Assembly: GCF_002897035.1 (NCBI RefSeq)
Contig: NZ_BAUX01000002.1
Span: 186,001-250,000 of the forward strand
Source: Methylopila sp. Yamaguchi
GTDB taxonomy: Bacteria > Pseudomonadota > Alphaproteobacteria > Rhizobiales > Methylopilaceae
Reading direction: 5' to 3'
Length of the DNA stretch: 64,000 nucleotides
Shown in pieces: positions 41,782 through 48,589 of this stretch. How positions within the stretch are numbered: the first letter of the stretch is position 1; every line of letters starts with the position of its first letter. The translations under genes were made by a program, and so were the position numbers. The notes under the pieces are model-generated. The model was not told the origin of the DNA, ran no database searches, and saw nothing but the letters and a program-made list of their open reading frames with translations.

Positions 41782-42621
41782 ATGCGCGCAGCGCCGTTCG
41801 GCCCCACCGGCCGCGAGGTCTCCGCCATCGGTCAGGGCACCTGGCTGATCGACGAGGAGGACCGCGTCGGGCCCGTGGAGGCGCTGCGCGCCGGCCTCGA
41901 CGCCGGCATGACGCATATCGACACTGCGGAGATGTACGGCGACGCCGAAGTCATGGTGGCGGAGGCGATCGCCGGCCGCCGCGACGAGGTCTTCCTGGTC
42001 TCGAAGGTCCTTCCGGAGAACGCCTCTGCGCGCGGGACGATCGCCGCCTGCGAGCGCTCGCTGAAGCGGCTCAAGACCGACCGGCTCGACTGCTACCTGC
42101 TGCACTGGCGCGGCTCCTATCCGCTCGCCGACACCGTCGAGGCCTTCGAGCGCCTGGTCGAGGCCGGCAAGATCGCCTCGTGGGGCGTCAGCAACTTCGA
42201 CGCCAAGGACCTCGACGAGTTGCTCGCCGTCACCGAGCCCGGCCGCATCGCCTGCAATCAGGTGCTCTACCATCTGGGGGAGCGCGCCATCGAGCACCGC
42301 GTGCTTCCGTGGTGCGAGGCCAACGGGGTCGCGCTCGTCGCCTACAGCCCCTTCGGCCACGACGATTTCCCGCCGCCGAACTCGCCCGGAGGGCGCGCCC
42401 TGGGGGAAATCGGCGCCGCCCACGGCGCCACGGCTCGGCAAGTGGCGCTCGCCGCCCTCTCTCGGCGGCCGTCTGTGTTCGTCATCCCGAAGGCGTCCAG
42501 CGTCGCCCACGCCCGCGACAACGCCGCCGCCGCCGACCTCGATCTGACGCCCGCCGAACTCACCCGGATCGACGCCGTGTTTCCCCGCGGCCGGGAGCCG
42601 CGTCGCCTGCCGATGATCTGA
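41782..42621 (+). CDS. Aldo/keto reductase
   Basis: The 279-residue enzyme belongs to the aldo-keto reductase family, NADPH-dependent reductases with a beta/alpha barrel. The catalytic tetrad is in place: Asp and Tyr in HIDTAEMYGDAE, Lys in FLVSKVLPEN and His in YLLHWRG. The cofactor segment GVSNFDAKDL and the C-terminal PKASSVAHARDNAAAADLDL are typical. AAGGAG precedes the ATG by 7 bases. Substrate cannot be deduced. Confidence 0.9.
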   Translation: MRAAPFGPTGREVSAIGQGTWLIDEEDRVGPVEALRAGLDAGMTHIDTAEMYGDAEVMVAEAIAGRRDEVFLVSKVLPENASARGTIAACERSLKRLKTDRLDCYLLHWRGSYPLADTVEAFERLVEAGKIASWGVSNFDAKDLDELLAVTEPGRIACNQVLYHLGERAIEHRVLPWCEANGVALVAYSPFGHDDFPPPNSPGGRALGEIGAAHGATARQVALAALSRRPSVFVIPKASSVAHARDNAAAADLDLTPAELTRIDAVFPRGREPRRLPMI

Positions 42622-42754
42622 CGTCGGCGGCCATGCGCGGCCGCAAAGTGGCGCCCGCGGCGCGAGCGCTTGCCCCAGCCGCCGCGCCGGCTAGCTTTGG
42701 CCTCACGACGAGGCCCGCGCCGCAGGCGGGCCGCTCTCAGCCAAGGAGGCCGCA

Positions 42755-43468
42755 ATGGCCGAAGTGACGACCCCGCCGATCGACCTGTTCTACTGGCCTA
42801 CGCCCAACGGCTGGAAGATCACCATCATGCTCGAGGAGTGCGGCCTGCCCTACGCCGTTCATCCCGTGAATATCGGCAAGGGGGACCAGTTCAAGCCCGA
42901 GTTCCTGAGCATCTCCCCGAACAACAAGATGCCGGCGATCGTCGACCCCGACGGCCCCGGCGGCCAGCCGATCTCGGTCTTCGAGTCGGGCGCGATCCTG
43001 CAGTACCTCGGCCGCAAGACCGGCAAGTTCTATCCGTCCGACGAGCGCGGCCGCGTCGAGGTCGACGAGTGGCTGTTCTGGCAGATGGGCGGCTTCGGTC
43101 CCATGCTCGGCCAGACGCATCACTTCCGCCAGTACGCGCCGGAGAAGGTGCCCTACGCGATCGAGCGCTACACCAATGAGACCCACCGGCTTTATGGCGT
43201 GCTGAACGAGCGCCTGAAGGACCGCGAGTTCGTCTGCGGCGACTATTCGATCGCCGATATGGCGATCGTAGGATGGGCGAAGCTTTGGGAGCGCCAGGGC
43301 CAGGACATCGCCGAGTTCCCGCATGTGAAGCGCTGGCTCGACGTCATGCTGGCCCGGCCTGCGGTCGCGCGCGGTCTTGAGGTGAAGGTGGACCAGCCGC
43401 CGATGGACCTCGCGACCGACAAGGACGCGCAGAAGATGCTGTTCGGACAGCGCGCCCGCGCGGGTTGA
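42755..43468 (+). CDS. Glutathione S-transferase (YfcG/YghU-type)
   Basis: The 237-residue protein has the N-terminal thioredoxin-like domain of this disulfide-reductase-type GST group (WPTPNGWKITIMLEECGLPY, about 14-33; NNKMPAIVDPDG; VFESGAILQYLG) and a helical C-terminal domain (YSIADMAIVGW). The Asn/Thr-based YWPTPN segment and the ESGAI motif bind glutathione. AAGGAGGCC precedes the ATG. A perfect 9-bp stem-loop (43502-43529) follows its stop. Confidence 0.92.
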   Translation: MAEVTTPPIDLFYWPTPNGWKITIMLEECGLPYAVHPVNIGKGDQFKPEFLSISPNNKMPAIVDPDGPGGQPISVFESGAILQYLGRKTGKFYPSDERGRVEVDEWLFWQMGGFGPMLGQTHHFRQYAPEKVPYAIERYTNETHRLYGVLNERLKDREFVCGDYSIADMAIVGWAKLWERQGQDIAEFPHVKRWLDVMLARPAVARGLEVKVDQPPMDLATDKDAQKMLFGQRARAG

Positions 43469-43501
43469 AGCTTCGCCGACCGTTTCGACCTTTCTCCGCG
43501 T

Positions 43502-43529
43502 GCGGGGGCGTTTTTCCGGGCGCCCCCGC
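43502..43529 (+). terminator. Stem-loop after the GST gene, no T-run
   Basis: GCGGGGGCG (43502-43510), a 10-base loop with five T, CGCCCCCGC (43521-43529). Perfect 9-bp stem. The T-run lies in the loop, not after it, so termination is uncertain. Confidence 0.5.
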
Positions 43530-43609
43530 TCGACGGGAAGACCGCGCGATCCAGTTATGCGCTCGGGCGCTCACGCGCGAACCGTTTACGCTTCCCAGGA
43601 GTAGACTTG

Positions 43610-43888
43610 ATGTCTGAAACCACCGGAACCGGCGCCGCCACTCTCGAAAACGATTTGGCGACGCTTCGCGAAGACGTCTCGCGTCTCGCCGACACGATCT
43701 CGATCCTCGTCTCCGACAGCGCGGCGACCGCAAAGGTGGCCGCCGCCGACGCCGCGACCGCCGCGCGGGACAAGGCGGTCTCCGCCGTCGACGAGGTCAG
43801 CGCCTCCATCGAGCAGAACCCGCTCACCGCCGTCCTGATTGCGCTTGGCGTGGGCTACGTGGTCGGCGCTCTCGGGCGTCGCCGCTGA
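43610..43888 (+). CDS. Small DUF883/ElaB-like membrane protein
   Basis: The 92-residue protein has a heptad-rich Ala/Asp helix (about 10-65), NPLTAVLIALGVGYVVGAL as the single C-terminal membrane helix, and a basic GRRR end. This is the ElaB/YqjD (DUF883) architecture, linked in E. coli to ribosomes at the inner membrane in stationary phase. ATG 43610 has AGGAG 9 bases upstream. Its stop shares an A with the start of the next gene. Confidence 0.8.
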   Translation: MSETTGTGAATLENDLATLREDVSRLADTISILVSDSAATAKVAAADAATAARDKAVSAVDEVSASIEQNPLTAVLIALGVGYVVGALGRRR

Positions 43889-44322
43889 TGTGGCGCTTCC
43901 TGCTTCAGGCCGGCATGGGGGCGGCGACGCTGAACGTCGCCGGCCGCATTGCGCGGCTGAAGCGCATGGCGGTCTATTTCGCGATCGCCGGGGTGCTGGG
44001 GCTTCTCGCCCTCGGCGCGCTGCTGTTCGCCTTGGGCGCGCTGCTTGAGCCCCGCTTCGGCGCCGCGGGCGCGGCGGCGATCGTCGGCGGCCTAACGCTC
44101 GTCGTCGCGGCGTTCGTTGCTTGGGCCGCCACCTGGACTCCGAGACCGGCGCGCCCGACCGTGGCGCCGATCGCCGATCGCGTGCGGTCGGAGCTCAGCG
44201 CGGTGGGATCGGCCTTCTCCGGCTCGGACCGCCCGCGTCTGCCGGGCGAACGGCGCACCCGCGGGGTCAACATGATCCTGATCGCGGCGCTGGCCGGGAT
44301 CGTGCTGGGCCGCCGGCTGTGA
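43888..44322 (+). CDS. Small membrane protein (phage-holin-superfamily-like)
   Basis: The 144-residue protein has two hydrophobic helices (YFAIAGVLGLLALGALLFALG, about 31-51; AAIVGGLTLVVAAFVAWAA, about 62-80) and a third at the C-terminus (MILIAALAGIVLG). This resembles the small holin-X/DUF1469-type proteins that often sit beside DUF883 genes. Identity is only partly recognised. It overlaps the upstream gene by one base, so co-expressed. No evidence of prophage nearby. Confidence 0.7.
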   Translation: MWRFLLQAGMGAATLNVAGRIARLKRMAVYFAIAGVLGLLALGALLFALGALLEPRFGAAGAAAIVGGLTLVVAAFVAWAATWTPRPARPTVAPIADRVRSELSAVGSAFSGSDRPRLPGERRTRGVNMILIAALAGIVLGRRL

Positions 44323-44389
44323 CCGAGGTTTCGTCCGCGGCTCACCGGGCTCGGACGGAACCTCGCCCCGGCCCCACCGTTGCGTCGCC

Positions 44390-44596
44390 ATGAAAAACCC
44401 GTGGATGAGCTTCTGGCTGACCGCGGCGAACGCTCAGATGTCCGTCGCCCGCGGCGTGTTCGCCGCCAATCTGGCGCGCGCGCAGAAAGCGGCGGTCGAG
44501 GACATGACACGCCAGACCGTCGCCTTCTGGACGGGCGGCGCGGCGCCGGCGCCGTCGAAGACCCCCCGAAAGGCGCGCCGGCGCGCTCGCGCCTGA
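44390..44596 (+). CDS. Small basic hypothetical protein
   Basis: A 68-residue protein, MKNPWMSFWLTAANAQMSVA at the start, then helical, with a strongly basic C-terminus (KTPRKARRRARA). I do not recognise it. It resembles small phasin-like or membrane-associated proteins in length and composition. It follows the holin-like gene by 67 bases on the same strand and may be part of its operon. Confidence 0.5.
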   Translation: MKNPWMSFWLTAANAQMSVARGVFAANLARAQKAAVEDMTRQTVAFWTGGAAPAPSKTPRKARRRARA

Positions 44597-44599
44597 CGC

Positions 44600-45034
44600 T
44601 CAGTTCGCCGGCGTCCAAACCTGCGTCTTGCAGACCAGGCCGGCCAGCGCGCATCCCTCGATCTTGAGCCCGCCGTCGGCCTGCGGGGTCATGTAGGCTT
44701 TGTACGTCTTGCCGTCCTCGGGGTTGTAGATCTGGCCCGCCCAGCGATCGCCGTCCGGAATCATGCCGCTGAGCAGCGACAGGCCGACGATCGGGCGGCC
44801 CCGCTTCGCCGCGTCGGCGTTGTTGATGTCAAGCTTGGGCTTGCCGGTCTCGTCCGTCGGCTCGCGCAGAGAGACGATCGCGCCGCAGAGCGCGGCTCCG
44901 CAGGCGCTGATTTTGACTTTCGCCTTGCCTCCGGGCGTGCTCCAGAGGCCAAGCGGATCCGCGCGCGCCGGCGCGGCCCCGAGCGTCGCGAGGACGGCGA
45001 CGGCTGTCGCGAAGCGGCGGAACAGGGCGGACAT
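44600..45034 (-). CDS. DUF2147-type exported protein
   Basis: The 144-residue protein has a Sec signal peptide (cleavage after ARA) and a DUF2147 domain: GLWSTPGGKAKVKISACGAALCGAIVSL and GQIYNPEDGKTYKAYM, with two conserved cysteine pairs (ACGAALCG and CALAGLVCK). The family is periplasmic and of unknown function. GGGAGAG precedes the ATG at 45034. It converges with the small basic protein gene. Confidence 0.88.
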   Translation of the reverse strand: MSALFRRFATAVAVLATLGAAPARADPLGLWSTPGGKAKVKISACGAALCGAIVSLREPTDETGKPKLDINNADAAKRGRPIVGLSLLSGMIPDGDRWAGQIYNPEDGKTYKAYMTPQADGGLKIEGCALAGLVCKTQVWTPAN

Positions 45035-45446
45035 GCGACTCTCCCGGAAGCCGAACGCGTCGGCGCAGCGTTCTTCGTGAGGCTGCGCGATCGCGCGTTC
45101 AACCAATCTTCAATCGCGCGCCGCGCCAACCCCGCCTTTTGCCGACAAGAGCCGGCCTGCGTCATCGTCCGGCGTGGTTCACGATCCCTGAAGACGTCGC
45201 CTTGCGTCGCGGCCGCCGGACGGCCGAAATTGCTCGATCCTCAGCATCGTTCACGGTGAATGACTCTCTAATTTAACGTCCGGTTTTCACTTTATTGAAC
45301 TCTCATTTACGTCGACTTTTAATAGCATTGTAGAAATCTGCTGCGATCCTTCGATCAAGCCGGACGCTGCAAAGCAAACCGGAGATCAACGCCCGAGGCG
45401 ACGGCTGAAAGCTTGGCGCCCGCCGACAGGACGAAGGTTCGCAGAG
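45035..45446. other. 412-bp intergenic region with an AT-rich promoter segment
   Basis: Lies between the DUF2147 gene (minus) and the Sel1 gene (plus). The 45240-45340 portion is clearly AT-richer than the rest of the window and holds the promoter listed separately. No further ORF or RNA gene was seen. Confidence 0.6.
45295..45323 (+). promoter_or_regulatory. Sigma-70-type promoter upstream of the Sel1 gene
   Basis: TTGAAC (45295-45300), a 17-base spacer, TTTAAT (45318-45323). It is close to the consensus TTGACA/TATAAT and stands out in the GC-rich background. The predicted start near 45330 leaves a leader of about 115 bases before 45447. Confidence 0.65.
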
Positions 45447-45713
45447 ATGGCCCGTTATGAAATCTCCTCGGTGGACTGCGGCGCGCTCGGCGCCGTCGCG
45501 ACCGGCACCGTGCTCTTCCAGCTCGGCCTGATGTACGCGGTCGGACGTTCGGTCCCGACCGACCGCGTCGCCGCGCACAAGTGGTTCAACCTCGCGGCCC
45601 GCGAGGGCGTCGCCGAGGCCGCACGGCTGCGCAAGGAGCTCGCGCTCGAGATGACCTCCGACGAGGTCGCCGAAGCCCAGCGCGCGGCCCGCGCATGGCT
45701 CGCGCAGGGCTGA
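45447..45713 (+). CDS. Small Sel1-repeat protein
   Basis: The 88-residue protein holds one to one-and-a-half Sel1-like repeat (FQLGLMYAVGRSVPTDRVAAHKWFNLAAREG, about 25-55), a helical-pair motif used in protein binding. Sel1 proteins usually have several repeats and a signal peptide; here there is neither. The N-terminal 24 residues are not part of the repeat. It has its own promoter and a 117-base leader. Function unknown. Confidence 0.75.
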   Translation: MARYEISSVDCGALGAVATGTVLFQLGLMYAVGRSVPTDRVAAHKWFNLAAREGVAEAARLRKELALEMTSDEVAEAQRAARAWLAQG

Positions 45714-45834
45714 CGCGGACCCGCGCGCACGCCTCGCGGCGCGCCGCCCGACGACACCCCCCGCCCGTCTCCGTCTCTTCGGCGCCGCAGGCCCGTTGAC
45801 CCGCCCATCCGACGCGTGTACCCCTCCCTGCGCC

Positions 45835-45926
45835 GGAGACGTGGCCGAGAGGCTGAAGGCACTCGTTTGCTAAATGAGCAGACCTGGAAACGGGTCTCGA
45901 GGGTTCGAATCCCTCCGTCTCCGCCA
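45835..45926 (+). tRNA. tRNA-Ser, anticodon GCT
   Basis: A complete type II tRNA with a 7-bp acceptor stem (GGAGACG/CGTCTCC), discriminator G and encoded CCA. The anticodon stem (CTCGT/ATGAG) holds the loop TTGCTAA with anticodon GCT at 45869-45871. A long variable arm follows and GGGTTCGAATCCC forms the T arm. It reads AGC/AGU codons. Confidence 0.97.
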
Positions 45927-45974
45927 CCTGCCCGCTAGCCTGGCGCGGATTCGCTCCGGGGCTTCGACATCCGC

Positions 45975-46271
45975 TCACACGCCGATCGCAAGATGCGCCG
46001 CATAGAGCGCGGGCGAAAGAGCGACGGGCGCCAGCAGCCAAATGGGCCAGGCCCGCATGCCGAACCTGGCCGTCGCCATGACCAGCACGGTCAGGAACGC
46101 CAACGGCAAACCAAACGCGAGCAGGTGGAGGGCTCCGCCGATGGCGCGACGCAGCGCCAGCGTCGGGCCGCCGCTTCCGGCAGTCAACATCAGCGTCCAC
46201 CACAGCACGGACGTCGCGGCGAGAAGACTCGCCGCCGTGAAGGCCGGCCAGCGCCTTGCAGGTGCGGTCAC
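45975..46271 (-). CDS. Small hypothetical membrane protein
   Basis: The 98-residue protein starts with GTG and has three likely membrane helices (about 12-31, 44-68, 74-95). It matches no family I recognise. It lies alone between a tRNA gene and nadE, with an otherwise featureless 180-base upstream gap. Expression is not proven; it is a plausible gene from its membrane pattern. Confidence 0.5.
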   Translation of the reverse strand: MTAPARRWPAFTAASLLAATSVLWWTLMLTAGSGGPTLALRRAIGGALHLLAFGLPLAFLTVLVMATARFGMRAWPIWLLAPVALSPALYAAHLAIGV

Positions 46272-46451
46272 AGCGCTACGCCTCGTTTGATGGTCCGAGT
46301 TTGCGATCTAGAGAACACCGCGCGCCTCGACGCCATCGAAAACGTCGCCCTCAATGCGCGAGTTCGCCGCCGCTTTGACGGCGTCGGGTCGGCGACCTAG
46401 GGTCCGGCGCGACCGTTCCCCAGACCGGGCGAGCGCCGAAGAGGTCGCCTC

Positions 46452-48512
46452 ATGCCGTCCCATCGTCCGGATTTCTTCGCGCTTCACCGGCATGGCTTCG
46501 TCAGGGTCGGCGTCGCGACGCCCGCGGTCGCGGTGGCGGACCCGGAGCGCAACGCCGCGGCGATCCTGCAAGCGATGACGCGGGCGGCGGGCGACGGCGT
46601 CGACCTGCTGATCTTCCCCGAGCTCGCGCTGTCGAGCTACGCGATCGACGACCTGCTGCTGCAGGACGCTTTGCTCGAGGGCGTGGAGCGGGCGATCGAG
46701 ACCCTCGCCGCGCAGACGCAGGCGCTCGGCGTCGTGGCGCTGATCGGCGCGCCAATCCGGCGCAACGGGCGCGTCTACAACTGCGCGGTGGCGCTCGCGC
46801 GCGGCAAGATCCTCGGCGTCGTGCCGAAAACCTTCCTCCCGAACTACCGGGAGTATTACGAGAAGCGGTGGTTCGCCTCCGGGGCGGGCCTCGCCGGGCT
46901 CACGGTCGAGGTCGCCGGGCAGACCGCGCCGTTCGGGGCGGACCTCATTTTCGCCGCGGAAGACCTGGCCGACTTCACGTTTCACGTCGAGATCTGCGAG
47001 GACTATTGGGCGCCGACCCCGCCCTCGACGCGCGGCGCTCTCGCCGGCGCGCTGATCCTGTGCAACCTCTCGGCCTCCAACATCGTGATCGGCAAGGCCG
47101 ACGATCGGTCGCTGCTGTCGGCCGCCCAATCCATGCGCTGCGTGGCGGCCTACGCCTATTCGGCCGCGGGCGCCGGCGAGAGCACGACCGACCTCGCCTG
47201 GGACGGACAGGGCTCGATCCACGAGCTCGGCGAGCTCCTCGCGCAGTCCGAGCGCTTCGCGCGCGAGCCGCAGCTGATCGTGGCCGACGTGGACGTGCAG
47301 CGGCTGCGGCTGGAGCGCGCGCGGTTCGGCACCTTCAACGACGCCGCCGCCTTCGCCGGCCATCCGGAGACCGGCTTTCGCACCGTGCGGTTTCGCCACC
47401 AGCCAAGCTTCGCCGACCTGGGGCTGAAGCGCCCGCTCCGGCGGTTCCCCTACGTGCCGGACACGCCCGCCCGGCTCGATCAGGACTGCTACGAGGCCTT
47501 TAACATCCAGGTCCACGGGCTCGTCCGCCGGTTCGAAGCGACCAAGGGACGGACGATGGTGATCGGCGTCTCCGGCGGGCTCGATTCCACGCAAGCGTTG
47601 ATCGTGGCGGCCAAGGCCTGCGACCTGATGGGCCTGCCGCGGACGACCATTCTCGGCTTCACCATGCCGGGCTTCGCCACCGGCGAGGACACCCGCGCCA
47701 ACGCCTGGAGCCTGATGCGCGCGCTCGGCGTCGTCGCGGAGGAGATCGACATCCGCCCGGCGGCGAAGCAGATGCTGGCCGACATGGACCATCCCTTCGC
47801 CCGCGGCGAACCGGTCTACGACATCGCGTTCGAGAACGTGCAGGCGGGCCTGCGCACCGACTACCTGTTCCGCCTGGCGAACCAGCGCAACGGCTTCGTG
47901 GTGGGCACCGGCGACCTGTCGGAGCTCGCGCTGGGGTGGTGCACCTACGGCGTCGGCGATCACATGAGCCACTACGCGATCAACGCCGGGCTGCCGAAGA
48001 CGCTGATCCAGCACCTGATCCGCTGGACGGTCCGCGCCGGCGAGTTTCGCGGCGCGACGGCCGAGGTGCTCCAAGCGATCCTCGGCACCGAGATCTCGCC
48101 GGAGCTCGTGCCGGCGGACGCCTCGGGCGCGATCCAGAGCACCCAGTCCAAGATCGGCCCCTACGAGCTGCACGACTTCTTCCTGTTCCACATCCTGCGC
48201 TACGGCCTGCCGCCGTCGAAGGTCGCGTTCCTCGCCTGGCGCGCCTGGGCCGAGGTCGAGGGCGGGGCGTGGCCGGCGGGCTTTCCGGAGGAGGAGCGGC
48301 ACGCCTACGATCTCCCGACGATCGTTCGGTGGCTGGAAGCCTTCATCACGCGTTTCTTCGCCACCAGCCAGTTCAAGCGCAGCGCGATCCCGAACGGCCC
48401 GAAGATCTCGTCCGGCGGGGCGCTCTCGCCGCGGGGCGATTGGCGCGCCCCCTCCGACGGCCTGCCCGACGCTTGGCTGAAGGAGCTGCGCGACGCATTG
48501 CCCCCGCGGTAA
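46452..48512 (+). CDS. nadE: Glutamine-dependent NAD+ synthetase
   Basis: The 686-residue enzyme makes NAD+ from deamido-NAD+, ATP and glutamine. The N-terminal nitrilase-type glutaminase domain has its triad Glu 57 (LLIFPELALSSY), Lys 126 (VPKTFLPNYREYYE) and Cys 182 (HVEICEDYWAP). The C-terminal synthetase has the P-loop GVSGGLDST and the conserved GTGDLSELALGWCTYGVGDHMSHY. Length is normal for the two-domain form. Start ATG at 46452. Confidence 0.96.
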   Translation: MPSHRPDFFALHRHGFVRVGVATPAVAVADPERNAAAILQAMTRAAGDGVDLLIFPELALSSYAIDDLLLQDALLEGVERAIETLAAQTQALGVVALIGAPIRRNGRVYNCAVALARGKILGVVPKTFLPNYREYYEKRWFASGAGLAGLTVEVAGQTAPFGADLIFAAEDLADFTFHVEICEDYWAPTPPSTRGALAGALILCNLSASNIVIGKADDRSLLSAAQSMRCVAAYAYSAAGAGESTTDLAWDGQGSIHELGELLAQSERFAREPQLIVADVDVQRLRLERARFGTFNDAAAFAGHPETGFRTVRFRHQPSFADLGLKRPLRRFPYVPDTPARLDQDCYEAFNIQVHGLVRRFEATKGRTMVIGVSGGLDSTQALIVAAKACDLMGLPRTTILGFTMPGFATGEDTRANAWSLMRALGVVAEEIDIRPAAKQMLADMDHPFARGEPVYDIAFENVQAGLRTDYLFRLANQRNGFVVGTGDLSELALGWCTYGVGDHMSHYAINAGLPKTLIQHLIRWTVRAGEFRGATAEVLQAILGTEISPELVPADASGAIQSTQSKIGPYELHDFFLFHILRYGLPPSKVAFLAWRAWAEVEGGAWPAGFPEEERHAYDLPTIVRWLEAFITRFFATSQFKRSAIPNGPKISSGGALSPRGDWRAPSDGLPDAWLKELRDALPPR

Positions 48513-48589
48513 AGCTCAGCCCGTGACTTCCGGGCCTGCTCCCCTAGTTTGCGGTCGCTGTTCCCTCCGCGTTGAAGATCGCGTCGCCG

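Noticed and set aside
43888-44322. Possible prophage remnant because of the holin-like protein
   Set aside because: No other phage gene nearby, and such small membrane proteins are found as chromosomal genes next to DUF883 genes.
45835-45926. Possible integration site at the tRNA gene
   Set aside because: No integrase, no direct repeat of the tRNA 3-prime end, and no composition break consistent with an island on either side.
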